A DNA stretch of 64,000 nt from Kordiimonas aestuarii (GCF_025574465.1 NZ_JAOBPP010000019.1:308501-372500); one strand, 5' to 3'. Counted from the stretch's first letter, positions 28,642 through 38,223 are shown. Notes: generated from the letters alone by a model not told the origin. A program made the numbers and translations.

Positions 28642-30522
28642 GTGGCGCGCGAAAGCGATATCGATTTCAGGCAAATTGCCCTGCTGGTGGCCGTGACGGC
28701 CATCGGGGCCATTCTGACCTGGTCCGCCACGCGGGAGAGTGTACGCTCCGCCGAGGAAGAAGCCCGCGCCCGGTTTGAATCAACCGCCGCCCTGTATATA
28801 AACCGCATCAAAAGTGAGCTTGATCATGGGCTCGACGCATCGCAGGACCTTTTCCGGTATTATGAGGCGTATGAAGGCTTTGACGCGGCCACGTTCGAGC
28901 GCATGGTCTCGACGTCAAGCGGGCTGAACCGTAACCGTAAGCTGGTGGGGGTCGTTATTGCGATGTCCGACAGCAACAGAGACGACTTTCTCGAATACGC
29001 CCGGTCGAAATACGACGGAAATTATGAGTTCAAGGAACCCAGAAAGCTCGATAACCCGGCGCCCCAAGGGGCAAGGGCTTTTCCCTTTTTGTATGCGTGG
29101 TCGTCCGATCTGAAGCGCCAGGGGCGTTGGAAAGGTATGGACCTTGGCGCGCATGCATCCCTCAACGCCTTTTTTGAAGAGACGCTAAGGACAGGCAAAC
29201 CCGGGGGTATCCTGCTGCCGACGCTGGAAACGAAAGAAGAAGGCTGCGTGCTGCTCGCGTTTCCTTTCCGCCGCAGTCGCGAAAATGCAAGTGGTTTGGT
29301 CATACAGCTCATTGACCTGCCACAGATGGTGCGTTTCGCGCTTGAAAGCGACCGTCTGGCGGGGCTGAACGCAAGCTTCTCGACCGAATGGGCTGGTGGG
29401 CTTTATGATCAAAACCTCAAAATTGTCGACTGGAAGCTGTCTGACGAGGCGCCGCCGCCTGCTGCGCAGCGGCCGTGGGCCAGCACACAGGAAATGGAAG
29501 TTGGGGCCTATACCTGGCACGTAACGCCCTGGTCACATTATCTTGGTTTCAAGATCGAATACGGCTCGACGGTTATTACGGCGGGTGTCAGCCTTGTACT
29601 GACCGGCCTGGTGATCTTTATCGTCTGGTCGCAGTCCCAGCGCGCGAAACGGGTGGTGGATATTGTAAACCGCCGCACCCGTGCGCTCAAAGAGGCGCAT
29701 GAAGAACTGGAGCAACACTATAAGCTGCTGCAAAACCTCAATAAGGATGTGGAGGAATCGCGGCGGTCGGCGGAGACCGCAAACCGCGCCAAATCCGAGT
29801 TCCTTGCAACCATGAGCCATGAACTTCGCACACCGTTAAATGCGATTCTCGGTTTTTCCCAGCTTTTGCAGGAGCAGGCGCTGGGCGCTATCGGAGACAA
29901 GCGGTATGTCGACTATGCCCGTGATATCAACGCCAGTGGCACGCACCTGCTGTCCATCATCAACGATATTCTTGACCTTGCCAAACTTGAGGCAGGCAAA
30001 ATTCGTATCGAACATAAGGTCCTGTCTTCCCGGCAACTGGTTGAGCGTGCGGTCTCTCTCCTGAGCCAGCAGGCAACGGCGAAGGGTATCAAGCTCGAGG
30101 CAGAGTTTGCCGCCAATATGCCGGACAGGATTTTCGGCGACGAGCTTCGTTTGAGGCAGATATTGATCAACCTCGGATCGAACTCGATCAAATTCACCAA
30201 TCAGGGCAGCGTGGTGATCCGCCTGCATCCAAAAGCTTTCCCGACAGGACAGCCGGGTTGGGTGCTCGAGGTGCAGGATACCGGCATTGGTATTCCGGAG
30301 GAAAAACAGACCACATTGTTTGATCGGTTTACGCAGGTGGATACCGCCTTGTCCCGGCGGCACGGCGGCGTGGGGCTGGGCCTTGCGATTTGCCGTGAAC
30401 TTGTGGACCGGATGGATGGCAAGATCAGCGTCCGCAGCACCCCCAATGTCGGCACGACCATGCGTGCGCACCTGCCGCTTGAGGAAGCCGAGGTCGATGA
30501 TGACGACGACGGCATGATCTAG
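28642..30522 (+). CDS. CHASE-domain sensor histidine kinase
   Basis: 626-residue membrane sensor. Two membrane helices (about 13-30 and 310-332) bracket a periplasmic CHASE-type domain (YYEAYEGFDAATFERMVS, NRNRKLVGVVIAMSD, RAFPFLYAWSSD), followed by a coiled-coil stretch (about 345-380), HisKA with phosphorylated His393 in TMSHELRTPLNAILGFSQLL, and HATPase with the N-box, DTGIGIPEE and GGVGLGLAICREL. CHASE domains bind small extracellular ligands. GTG start with AAGGATA. No response regulator is adjacent. It lies between thyA and folA, 24 bases before folA. Confidence 0.9.
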   Translation: MARESDIDFRQIALLVAVTAIGAILTWSATRESVRSAEEEARARFESTAALYINRIKSELDHGLDASQDLFRYYEAYEGFDAATFERMVSTSSGLNRNRKLVGVVIAMSDSNRDDFLEYARSKYDGNYEFKEPRKLDNPAPQGARAFPFLYAWSSDLKRQGRWKGMDLGAHASLNAFFEETLRTGKPGGILLPTLETKEEGCVLLAFPFRRSRENASGLVIQLIDLPQMVRFALESDRLAGLNASFSTEWAGGLYDQNLKIVDWKLSDEAPPPAAQRPWASTQEMEVGAYTWHVTPWSHYLGFKIEYGSTVITAGVSLVLTGLVIFIVWSQSQRAKRVVDIVNRRTRALKEAHEELEQHYKLLQNLNKDVEESRRSAETANRAKSEFLATMSHELRTPLNAILGFSQLLQEQALGAIGDKRYVDYARDINASGTHLLSIINDILDLAKLEAGKIRIEHKVLSSRQLVERAVSLLSQQATAKGIKLEAEFAANMPDRIFGDELRLRQILINLGSNSIKFTNQGSVVIRLHPKAFPTGQPGWVLEVQDTGIGIPEEKQTTLFDRFTQVDTALSRRHGGVGLGLAICRELVDRMDGKISVRSTPNVGTTMRAHLPLEEAEVDDDDDGMI

Positions 30523-30545
30523 GCCTTTGTAAGGAGTATGAAGTC

Positions 30546-31025
30546 ATGATTTCGATGATTGTAGCGATGGCGGAAAACCGAGCGATCGGCAAGGGCAATG
30601 CGCTGCCATGGCATTTGCCCGCTGACCTCAAACACTTCAAATCGGTTACCATGGGCAAGCCCATGATCATGGGACGCAAGACGTTTGACAGTATCGGCAG
30701 GCCGCTCCCTGGCCGTCGCACCATTGTTGTAACGCGGGATGCCGGCTGGCACCGGGACGGTGTAGACGTTGCATATACCTTGGAGCGAGCCATTGAACTG
30801 GCCGAGACAGTCAATGAAGTCATGATCGTGGGTGGAGCGCAAATTTACCAGCAGGCTTTGCCGCATGCTGACCGCCTTTATGTGACAGAGGTTAGTATTG
30901 AGGCCGACGGCGACGCTTTTTTCCCGGCCTTTTCGAAGGAAGACTGGCAGGAGACCGATCGTCAGGATTTCGCCGCCGAAGGTGACACGCCAGCTTACAG
31001 CTTTGTCATCTACGACCGGCAATAA
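30546..31025 (+). CDS. folA: Dihydrofolate reductase
   Basis: Reduces dihydrofolate, made by ThyA, to tetrahydrofolate with NADPH. 159 residues. Signatures: AMAENRAIGKGNALPWHLPADLK in two parts (substrate loop with the catalytic Asp), MGKPMIMGRKTFDSIGRPLP (NADPH-binding) and VMIVGGAQIYQQAL. It has an AAGGAG site nine bases before the ATG. Cotranscription with thyA is likely. It converges on mrp, with five bases between. Confidence 0.95.
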   Translation: MISMIVAMAENRAIGKGNALPWHLPADLKHFKSVTMGKPMIMGRKTFDSIGRPLPGRRTIVVTRDAGWHRDGVDVAYTLERAIELAETVNEVMIVGGAQIYQQALPHADRLYVTEVSIEADGDAFFPAFSKEDWQETDRQDFAAEGDTPAYSFVIYDRQ

Positions 31026-31030
31026 ACCGT

Positions 31031-32107
31031 TCACATATTGATGTGGCGGGCAACCAGGTCGGCGATCTGCAAATAAGATTTGGCAATGGGGCTTTCCGGA
31101 TCACTCGCCACAATCGGGGTACCAGCATCCGCCTGTTCCCTGACACTCATATGCAACGGGATGCCGCCAAGGAATGGACAGCCCAGTTCCTGTGCCGTTT
31201 CTTCCGCACCACCGTGGCCAAAAATATCAGATGTTTCGCCGCAGTGCGGGCAGATGAAGGTGCTCATGTTCTCAATAATGCCAATGATGGGGACATCAAC
31301 CTTGCGGAACATGGCAAGGCCCTTGCGTGCATCAATGAGCGCAAGGTCCTGCGGCGTGGAAACGATCACAGCGCCCGCCAGAGGCGCCTGTTGCACCATG
31401 GTAAGCTGGACGTCACCCGTGCCGGGCGGCATATCGACAATAAGCACGTCAAGCGGTCCCCACGCCACGTCGCGCAGTAATTGCTGGGTCGCCCCCATCA
31501 CGCGCGGGCCGCGCCATACAACAGGCTGATCCACATCGATCAGGAAACCGACAGACATTAACTTGATGCCATGAGCGACAAGCGGTTGGATGATTTTATT
31601 CTTTATCTCTGGCCGCTCATCCAGGCCCATCAGCATGGGCAAGCTTGGGCCGAAAATGTCGGCGTCCATCACGCCAACCTTCAGGCCCCGGACTTTGAGT
31701 GCCAGGGCCAGATTGACTGAGGTGGTGGATTTGCCGACCCCGCCTTTGCCGCTGGCCACCGCGATGATGTGCTTCACACCGGGGATTTCCACCGGGGTTG
31801 GCGGTGCTTTACCTTGTGGGGCTGCGGGCTTCTGGGCCTGCGCAGGCTTGCGGGTGGCGGTAACAATGGCGTTTGCCGTATTGATCCCGTCAACGGAAAC
31901 TGCGGCTTTTTCCACATTCAGGCGCAGGGCTTCCATGTCTGCGGGTGGCGTGTCGCCAAAATCGAGAATAATACCCGCCTTGTCACTGTCGATGACCACA
32001 GCGCTGACGATACCAGCCTCGATAATCGAGCGGCCATCGTCCGACTGGATACCGCACAAGGCGTCTTCAACGGCGCTTTTTAGAGTGTCTTTTTGGGAAT
32101 CAGACAT
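31031..32107 (-). CDS. Mrp/NBP35-type iron-sulfur carrier ATPase
   Basis: Scaffold or carrier for Fe-S cluster delivery. N-terminal DUF59/MIP18-like domain (about 1-85), a Pro/Ala linker, then a deviant Walker A ASGKGGVGKSTTSVNLALAL, DADIFGPSLPMLMG, the VDMPPGTGDVQLT segment and the cluster-binding CPHC (TFICPHCGETSDIFG). 358 residues. Also called apbC or mrp. Confidence 0.93.
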   Translation of the reverse strand: MSDSQKDTLKSAVEDALCGIQSDDGRSIIEAGIVSAVVIDSDKAGIILDFGDTPPADMEALRLNVEKAAVSVDGINTANAIVTATRKPAQAQKPAAPQGKAPPTPVEIPGVKHIIAVASGKGGVGKSTTSVNLALALKVRGLKVGVMDADIFGPSLPMLMGLDERPEIKNKIIQPLVAHGIKLMSVGFLIDVDQPVVWRGPRVMGATQQLLRDVAWGPLDVLIVDMPPGTGDVQLTMVQQAPLAGAVIVSTPQDLALIDARKGLAMFRKVDVPIIGIIENMSTFICPHCGETSDIFGHGGAEETAQELGCPFLGGIPLHMSVREQADAGTPIVASDPESPIAKSYLQIADLVARHINM

Positions 32108-32264
32108 AAAAACCTCGCAAATCAGCGAAAAACCGCGCCAAATTGTCGTGCAAACGTTGCAGCGGCAGGAGGCCTACCATATATAGGCTAGCAAGACACG
32201 GTCTTTCTGTTCACACTGGAACAGATGAGTTCTGAGGCGCAAAAGCGCAATAGGGGAGATTTAT

Positions 32265-33362
32265 ATGCCTTGGCAAAATAACGGCGATGGTGGACGTCCC
32301 AATCCTTGGGGTAATGGTCCGCGTCGCGGTGGTGGTGGCGGCGAGCCGCCGAATATCGACGATTATATCCGCAAAGGACAGGAGCGTATCAAGTCAGCGC
32401 TTCCCGGTGGCGCAGGGCCAATGGCCTCTTTGGGGCTGCTTGTTGCGGCGGTATTATATCTGGTCTTCGGTATTTATTTTGTCGAAGCCAACGAACAGGC
32501 TGTTGTTCTGCGGTTTGGAAAATGGGTGGATTCGGCTGGGCCGGGTGCTCACTTCCATTTCCCGATCATTGAGGACGTCGAGATTCGTGGCGTCACGGAT
32601 GAAAAAGCCATCTCCGTCGGTAGCCGGACCCAACAGGACAGCCGCCGTGCGAACGGCCGCCAGCGTTATGCCAGCCTTGATGAAAGCCTGATGCTGACAC
32701 AAGACGAGAACATCGTTGACGTTCGGTTTAACGTTGTTTGGCGCATCAAGGACCTCGGCAATTACCTGTTTAAACTGGAAGACCCCGAGGGCACCATCAA
32801 GTCGGTATCCGAAAGTGTGATGCGCGAAATTGTTGGTAAAAACCGTATCACGCCAATCATCACCACAGCACGCGGCCAGCTTGAGCAGGAAGCGCTCGAC
32901 GGAATTGAGGATACGCTTGATTCATATGATGCTGGTATAGATATCCTTCGTGTGCAGATCATCGAATCAGAAGCGCCTTCAGAAGTGAAGGATGCTTTCC
33001 TTGATGTGCAGCGCGCCGAGGCCGACCAGCAGCGCTTCAAGAACGAGGCCGACGCATACAGCAACAAAGTGGTGCGCGAGGCCGAGGGCCGGGCGGATCG
33101 CATGGTGCAGATTGCAGAAGCCTATCGTGCGCAGACAGTAGCGCGTGCCCAGGGTGAAGCCGCGCGTTTCCTGTCGGTTTATGACGAATATATCCTCGCC
33201 AAGGACGTGACCAAGAAGCGCATCTATCTTGAGACAATGGAAGAGATCCTTTCAGGCATGGACAAGATCGTGATCGACGGCGAAGCAGGGTCTGGCGTTG
33301 TGCCTTACCTGCCGCTTGATCAGTTGAATTCCAAGAAAAACAATAACGGCGAAGGAGAATAA
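32265..33362 (+). CDS. hflK: Membrane protease modulator HflK
   Basis: Forms the HflKC complex that surrounds and regulates the FtsH protease. Glycine- and asparagine-rich N-terminus, one membrane helix (about 48-68, ASLGLLVAAVLYLVFGIYFV), then a prohibitin/SPFH domain (EANEQAVVLRFGKWVDSAGPG, VDVRFNVVWRIKD) and a coiled-coil C-terminal part (AEADQQRFKNEADAYSNKVV). 365 residues. AGGGGAG precedes the ATG. Two bases separate it from hflC. Confidence 0.94.
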   Translation: MPWQNNGDGGRPNPWGNGPRRGGGGGEPPNIDDYIRKGQERIKSALPGGAGPMASLGLLVAAVLYLVFGIYFVEANEQAVVLRFGKWVDSAGPGAHFHFPIIEDVEIRGVTDEKAISVGSRTQQDSRRANGRQRYASLDESLMLTQDENIVDVRFNVVWRIKDLGNYLFKLEDPEGTIKSVSESVMREIVGKNRITPIITTARGQLEQEALDGIEDTLDSYDAGIDILRVQIIESEAPSEVKDAFLDVQRAEADQQRFKNEADAYSNKVVREAEGRADRMVQIAEAYRAQTVARAQGEAARFLSVYDEYILAKDVTKKRIYLETMEEILSGMDKIVIDGEAGSGVVPYLPLDQLNSKKNNNGEGE

Positions 33363-33364
33363 TC

Positions 33365-34240
33365 ATGGGTCCCAAAGGAATATTTGGCCTTGTTGTTCTC
33401 GGCGCCATTGTGATCACCGGGTTCAACAGCATTTATCAGGTGGACGAGCGCAATCAGGCAATCGTTGTAAAGTTTGGTGAACCCAAACGGACCGTCACGG
33501 AGCCAGGTCTCAAGTTCAAGTTGCCGTTTGTTGAGCAGGTGATCTACCTCGACAAGCGCATTCTGAGCCTTGATGTGCCGCCCCAGCAGGTGATGGCAAG
33601 CGACCAGCGCCGTATTCTGGTGGACAGCTTTGCCCGCTACCGCATCGTTGATCCGCTCAAGCGGTATCAGGCAGCCCGCACGGATGCGGCGGCTGAAAGC
33701 CTGCTTGAAAACGCCATGGAGTCGACTGTGCGTCAGGTATTGGCGCAGGAGCCAATGGCTGAGATCGTTTCAGGGCAGCGGGTACAATTGATGACCCGCA
33801 TCAGCGAGCTCACGAATGAGCGCGCCAAAACATTTGGCCTTGAAGTGGTTGATGTGCGGCTCAAGCGGGTGGACCTGCCTGCTGAAAACAGCGAAGCAAT
33901 TTTCCGCCGAATGGAAACCGAACGCCAGCGTGAAGCTGCGGAAAAGCGGGCCAGCGGCCAGCGGGATGCGGTGAAAATTCAGGCAACGGCCGACCGTCAG
34001 GTCGCGGAGTTGATCGCGGAAGCCGAGCGTAAATCCCAAACTATTCGCGGTGAAGCGGACGGACAGGCGGTAAAGATTTTTGCTGAAGCGTTTGGCAAGG
34101 ACCAGGATTTCTTCGAGTTTTATCGCACGATGCAGGCTTACAAAAAAGCGCTCGGTAAAGATGACACGCGTCTTGTATTGTCTCCCGATAGCGAGTTTTT
34201 CAAGTTGTTCATGAACGAAGGCGGTAAAGCCAAGCGGTAG
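33365..34240 (+). CDS. hflC: Membrane protease modulator HflC
   Basis: Partner of HflK. N-terminal signal anchor (GIFGLVVLGAIVITGFNSIY) then an SPFH domain (VDERNQAIVVKFGEPKRTV, VDSFARYRIVDPLKRYQA) and a charged coiled coil (METERQREAAEKRASGQRDA). 291 residues. Its order, hflK-hflC-DUF2065-degP, is conserved in alphaproteobacteria. Confidence 0.94.
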   Translation: MGPKGIFGLVVLGAIVITGFNSIYQVDERNQAIVVKFGEPKRTVTEPGLKFKLPFVEQVIYLDKRILSLDVPPQQVMASDQRRILVDSFARYRIVDPLKRYQAARTDAAAESLLENAMESTVRQVLAQEPMAEIVSGQRVQLMTRISELTNERAKTFGLEVVDVRLKRVDLPAENSEAIFRRMETERQREAAEKRASGQRDAVKIQATADRQVAELIAEAERKSQTIRGEADGQAVKIFAEAFGKDQDFFEFYRTMQAYKKALGKDDTRLVLSPDSEFFKLFMNEGGKAKR

Positions 34241-34243
34241 CTC

Positions 34244-34438
34244 ATGAACTGGGAAATGTTATTTGTGGGGCTGGGCCTCGCTCTCTTTCTGGAGGGCGCG
34301 GCCTATGCCATTATGCCGGAAAGCTTCAAAAAGCTGCTTGTCGCAGCCGCGGGGCAACCCGCCGCAAAGCTCCGCATCATGGGCTTGACCCTGGCGGCAT
34401 TAGGTGTTGCGATAATATGGATGGTCCGGTCCCTATAG
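34244..34438 (+). CDS. DUF2065 small membrane protein
   Basis: 64 residues with two hydrophobic helices (about 4-20 and 45-62) joined by a loop with MPESFKKLLVAAAGQPAAKL. This matches the DUF2065/YjeT family encoded next to hflC in many proteobacteria. The function is unknown. It starts three bases after hflC and is clearly cotranscribed. Confidence 0.88.
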   Translation: MNWEMLFVGLGLALFLEGAAYAIMPESFKKLLVAAAGQPAAKLRIMGLTLAALGVAIIWMVRSL

Positions 34439-34498
34439 GGGGAGGACCCAATAACCGGCCAACGCGAGTAACGGAAAATAATTTAAAGGAGTAGTGCC

Positions 34499-36025
34499 TT
34501 GAGCACCAACTTAGTTAAAGCGATCGACACGAGACAATGGACGGGCATGCTTCGCATCATGCTAACAGCTACACTTGTTCTGGCGGCAGCAATGATGTCG
34601 GTCCGTCCGGCAGCAGCGCGCGGTGCGCCCGAAAGTTTCGCTGACCTTGTGGAAAAGCTTTCTCCTGCTGTTGTGAATATTTCGACGGTACAGACCATTC
34701 CGGCCCGCAAGGGTCGTCGTATGCCCAACCTGCCGGAAGGTATGCCTTTTGGTGACCTTTGGGACCAGTTCCGCGACCGGATGGATGAAGACGAAGAGCC
34801 ACGACAGGCGCAGTCGCTGGGGTCAGGCTTTATCGTTGACGCGACCGGTATTGTCGTCACCAACAATCACGTCGTGGAGGAAGCTGACGAAATTACAGTG
34901 ATCCTTGCTGACGGAGATGAATACCCGGCCAAACTTTTGGGGCGCGATGCTCTGTCTGATATCGCCGTGCTCAAGATCGAGCCCGGGAACGGTGAAAAAT
35001 TCCCGTTCGTCAAATGGGGTGACAGCGACAAGGAGCGTATTGGCGACTGGGTGATGGCGATCGGTAATCCGTTTGGCCTCTCAAGCACGGTTACAGCCGG
35101 CATCGTTTCTGCCCGTAACCGCAGCATCAACACCAATGACGTTGAGTTCATCCAGACAGACGCATCGATCAACCGCGGTAACTCTGGTGGCCCGCTTTTC
35201 AATATGGACGGTGATGTGATCGGTGTGAACACAGCGATCTTCTCACCCTCCGGTGGCAACGTGGGTATCGGTTTTGCGATCCCATCCAACGACGCCTCAC
35301 GCGTAATCCGTGAACTGCAGGAGCACGGCAAGGTGCGCCGTGGCTGGCTTGGTGTTGGCATCCAGCCGATGACCAAGGAGATCGCTGAATCTCTGGGTAT
35401 CGAGCAGGATGAAGGCGCGATGGTAACCCGTGTTGAGCCTGCCAGCCCGGCGGCAAAAGGCGGCATCCAGGATGGCGACATCATCACCAAGTGGGACGGC
35501 AAGGACGTTAAAGACAGCAACCGCCTGAGCCTTCTGGTGAAGCGTACGGATATCGGCAAGCCGGTGGATGTGATTGTGATCCGCAACAAGGCGCGTGTGA
35601 CGCTCAAGGTAACGACAGGTGAACTGCCGGCCGAGCTTGCCCAAGTGACACCACAGCCCGATCAGGATGGTGATGGCCGCCCTGACGAGCGGGCGGACCG
35701 CCAGCTTGTGGAAGGCATGGAGCTTGCCCCGCTCAACGATGGCCTGCGCCGCCAGTATGAGATTGACGAAAGCGTGGAGGGCGTGATCGTCCTCCGTGTT
35801 GCCCGTCATTCGCCTGCGGCTCGCGTACGCATTCGTCCGGGCACGGTGATCATCAGTGTCAACCAGCGTGACGTTTCAAGCGCCGCTGAGGTGATGGAAA
35901 TCATCGAAGACGCGCGTGACGCAGGGCGTGACCGTATCCTGGTGCTGGTGAACTATCGTGGCAATACGGTGCATATCCCGCTCAAGCTGATGGAAGAAGA
36001 CGCTGTGGAACCCGGAGAGGAGTAA
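34499..36025 (+). CDS. Periplasmic serine protease DegP/Do
   Basis: Protease and chaperone for misfolded envelope proteins. Signal peptide (about 17-40, MLRIMLTATLVLAAAMMSV, cleavage near PAAARG). Trypsin-like triad: His in VVTNNHVVEEADE, Asp in ALSDIAVLKIE, Ser in INRGNSGGPLFN. Two PDZ domains follow (VRRGWLGVGIQPM; VEGVIVLRVARHSPAARVRI). 508 residues from a TTG with AAAGGAG eight bases upstream; an ATG at 34547 is the alternative and would still give a signal peptide. Downstream of hflKC, so a shared quality-control operon is likely. Confidence 0.92.
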   Translation: MSTNLVKAIDTRQWTGMLRIMLTATLVLAAAMMSVRPAAARGAPESFADLVEKLSPAVVNISTVQTIPARKGRRMPNLPEGMPFGDLWDQFRDRMDEDEEPRQAQSLGSGFIVDATGIVVTNNHVVEEADEITVILADGDEYPAKLLGRDALSDIAVLKIEPGNGEKFPFVKWGDSDKERIGDWVMAIGNPFGLSSTVTAGIVSARNRSINTNDVEFIQTDASINRGNSGGPLFNMDGDVIGVNTAIFSPSGGNVGIGFAIPSNDASRVIRELQEHGKVRRGWLGVGIQPMTKEIAESLGIEQDEGAMVTRVEPASPAAKGGIQDGDIITKWDGKDVKDSNRLSLLVKRTDIGKPVDVIVIRNKARVTLKVTTGELPAELAQVTPQPDQDGDGRPDERADRQLVEGMELAPLNDGLRRQYEIDESVEGVIVLRVARHSPAARVRIRPGTVIISVNQRDVSSAAEVMEIIEDARDAGRDRILVLVNYRGNTVHIPLKLMEEDAVEPGEE

Positions 36026-36052
36026 AATCCTTCCCGGTACAAAGAGATAAAG

Positions 36053-36080
36053 AAAAGGGCTGGTTTTCTGGCCCTTTTTT
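36053..36080. terminator. Terminator between degP and serB
   Basis: AAAAGGGC and GCCCTTTT around a ten-base loop, with a run of six T after GCCC on the plus strand. Being between convergent genes, it may serve both strands. Confidence 0.8.
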
Positions 36081-36088
36081 ATTGCCCT

Positions 36089-37024
36089 TTAAACTGCTGC
36101 GAATTCGGCGTCATGATACCCTTGGAAATAGAGCAGGCTTGTGAGGTCGCCATATGTCACTGCGGCCGCGGCGGCATCGCGGGTTTTGGGTTTGGCGTGG
36201 TAAGCCACGCCTAGGCCCGCGGCTTCGATCATCGGTATGTCATTGGCGCCGTCACCAACCGCGAGGATGTCAGCTGACGTGAGGCCAAGTTTCCCCTTGA
36301 ATTCCATCAATGTATCCAGCTTGGTCTGCGCGCCACAGATCGGCAGTTGCACGGTGCCTGAAAGGCTGTCGCCCGCAAATTCAAGCACGTTGGCGCGGTG
36401 TACGTCGAAGCCGATGGCGGCCGCCACCTTTTCAGTGAAATAGGTAAAGCCTCCGGAAACGAGAACGGCCTGCGCGCCGATTTTTTTCATTGTTTGCACC
36501 AGCGTGCGGGCGCCGTCCATCAATTCGATCCGGTCGTCATAACAGCGGGCGAGGTCGGCGAGGGGCAAGCCCTTGAGGAGAGCGACGCGTTCCGTCAGGG
36601 CGCCTTCAAAGTCAAGCTCACCGCGCATTGCGGCTTCGGTGATGGCGGCCACCTTGTGCTTCAGGCCAACAAAATCCGCCAGTTCGTCGATGCATTCCAC
36701 CGTGATCATGGTCGAATCCATATCGGCGAGGATCAGCCGCTTGCGCCGCCCTTTTGCTTGCTGGATGCACCAGTCAAGGCCATCCACACGAAGCGCTTCC
36801 TGAAGCCCTGAAACATGTGCGAGAACTGTGCTGGATATGGGCAGCTTTTGTGCGGAATCTGAGCGGGGCGGTGTGCTGAAATCGAAGCTGAGGTCGACCG
36901 CCTTACCCTCACTTAAAATCGTCTCATGGACCGACACGCCGATAGCGGTTTTCACATCGCCTGCGATCTTTTCAACCGGTGAGGCACAGCCGGGGTTGAC
37001 GACAAGGGTCAAAGCGATATGCAT
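36089..37024 (-). CDS. serB: Phosphoserine phosphatase
   Basis: HAD-family enzyme for the last step of serine synthesis. The N-terminal ~100 residues are a regulatory, ACT-like segment. HAD motifs: ILADMDSTMITVECIDELAD (motif I with nucleophile Asp), the VLVSGGFTYFTEKV serine (motif II), then the GDGANDIPMIEAAGLGVAY aspartates (motif III). 311 residues. Confidence 0.94.
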   Translation of the reverse strand: MHIALTLVVNPGCASPVEKIAGDVKTAIGVSVHETILSEGKAVDLSFDFSTPPRSDSAQKLPISSTVLAHVSGLQEALRVDGLDWCIQQAKGRRKRLILADMDSTMITVECIDELADFVGLKHKVAAITEAAMRGELDFEGALTERVALLKGLPLADLARCYDDRIELMDGARTLVQTMKKIGAQAVLVSGGFTYFTEKVAAAIGFDVHRANVLEFAGDSLSGTVQLPICGAQTKLDTLMEFKGKLGLTSADILAVGDGANDIPMIEAAGLGVAYHAKPKTRDAAAAAVTYGDLTSLLYFQGYHDAEFAAV

Positions 37025-37074
37025 GGTAGGGATGATCCTTCAACTGCTGGTGTGTTGGCGGTCTATTTGGCGAG

Positions 37075-38028
37075 GTGGCCTTGAAACAAGCCCTTTTTAT
37101 TGCAGGTCCAACCGCGAGCGGCAAGTCGGCATTGTCGCTGCGCCTCGCAGAAGATCTTTCCGGTGTCATCATTAATTCTGACAGCATGCAGGTCTATCGT
37201 GACCTGCGGGTGATCACCGCGCGGCCGAGCGAGGCTGAGGAAGCGCAGGCTCCGCATAAGCTATACGGTTTTCTGGACGGCGCTGAAGTTTGTTCCGCGG
37301 CCTTATGGGCCGAACGCGCGATGGCCGAGATTGAGGCTGCGTGGCGCAAGGGGCAAACCCCCATTGTGATTGGCGGCACGGGCATGTATTTCAAGGTGCT
37401 TCTGGACGGCATCGCCACCATCCCTGATATCCGGGACGCTATCCGCCAAGATATCCGCAACCGCTGCGCCGCCGAGGGCAGCGAGGCCCTGCACGCGGAA
37501 CTCAAGCATGTTGACATGAAAACGGCAGCGCGTCTGGCGCCGGGTGATAGCCAGCGTATCTGCCGCGCGCTTGAAGTGTGGCACGCCACAGGCAAGCCGA
37601 TCAGTGTATGGCAGGCTGATACAAAGCCGGGGCCGATGCAGGCCTATGATGAGGCCGGACAGGTGGTCAAGCTCGTGCTCGACCCGCCAAGGGATATTCT
37701 CTATGACCGCTGCAACAGACGGTTTGACCTGATGATGGACGAGGGCGCGCTTGACGAGGTCAGGGCGCTTCTGGCGCGCGGGCTGGATATGACCCTGCCG
37801 GTTATGCGTTCACTCGGTGTGCCGCAGCTTGTTGCGCACCTTGAAGGCGGCTTGTCGCTGGAGGAGGCGATAGAGGATGCCAAGATGCAAACCAGACGTT
37901 TTGCCAAACGGCAACTGACATGGTTCCGCAACCAGTTCGGTCACTGGGAAAGGTTACCTGCGCAACTTTCGGAAAGCCAGTACCGGTATTTTGTGCATAA
38001 AAATATCAAAAACCCGTTGACTGAGTAA
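37075..38028 (+). CDS. miaA: tRNA dimethylallyltransferase
   Basis: Adds an isopentenyl group to A37 of tRNAs reading UNN codons. The P-loop is IAGPTASGKSALS, followed by INSDSMQVYRDL (substrate recognition) and VIGGTGMYFKVLLDG. The C-terminal QTRRFAKRQLTWFRNQF is the usual RNA-binding region. 317 residues, GTG start in CGAGGTGG. It is divergent from serB. Confidence 0.93.
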   Translation: MALKQALFIAGPTASGKSALSLRLAEDLSGVIINSDSMQVYRDLRVITARPSEAEEAQAPHKLYGFLDGAEVCSAALWAERAMAEIEAAWRKGQTPIVIGGTGMYFKVLLDGIATIPDIRDAIRQDIRNRCAAEGSEALHAELKHVDMKTAARLAPGDSQRICRALEVWHATGKPISVWQADTKPGPMQAYDEAGQVVKLVLDPPRDILYDRCNRRFDLMMDEGALDEVRALLARGLDMTLPVMRSLGVPQLVAHLEGGLSLEEAIEDAKMQTRRFAKRQLTWFRNQFGHWERLPAQLSESQYRYFVHKNIKNPLTE

Positions 38029-38121
38029 TTTTCATAACCTAAAAAACCCGTATCGGTACCAAGCCAGCCCAGGCGCCGATAGCGGAACCTGCAGCCCAAG
38101 TCGGTTCCAACTGTGACGAGA

Positions 38122-38223
38122 CCCACCCCCTGGGGGCGCTCAACGAGCGCCCCCAACTATTATAGGGGAGCGGGCGCTCGTTGAGCGCCGCCGAGCTATT
38201 ATAATCGGGTGGGATTTGTTTTT
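38122..38223 (+). promoter_or_regulatory. Double-hairpin element upstream of ilvB
   Basis: Hairpin 1: GGGGGCGCT-CAACG-AGCGCCCCC (38132-38154, perfect nine pairs). Hairpin 2: GGCGCTC-GTT-GAGCGCC (38173-38189). The two are inverted copies of each other, so they can also pair with one another; their loops CAACG and CGTTG are complementary. Each is followed by CTATTATA. An outer stem CCCACCC (38122-38128) with GGGTGGG (38207-38213) encloses both, followed by ATTTGTTTTT. It fits an attenuator or a small palindromic repeat element. There is no other gene in the 273-base gap. Confidence 0.55.
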
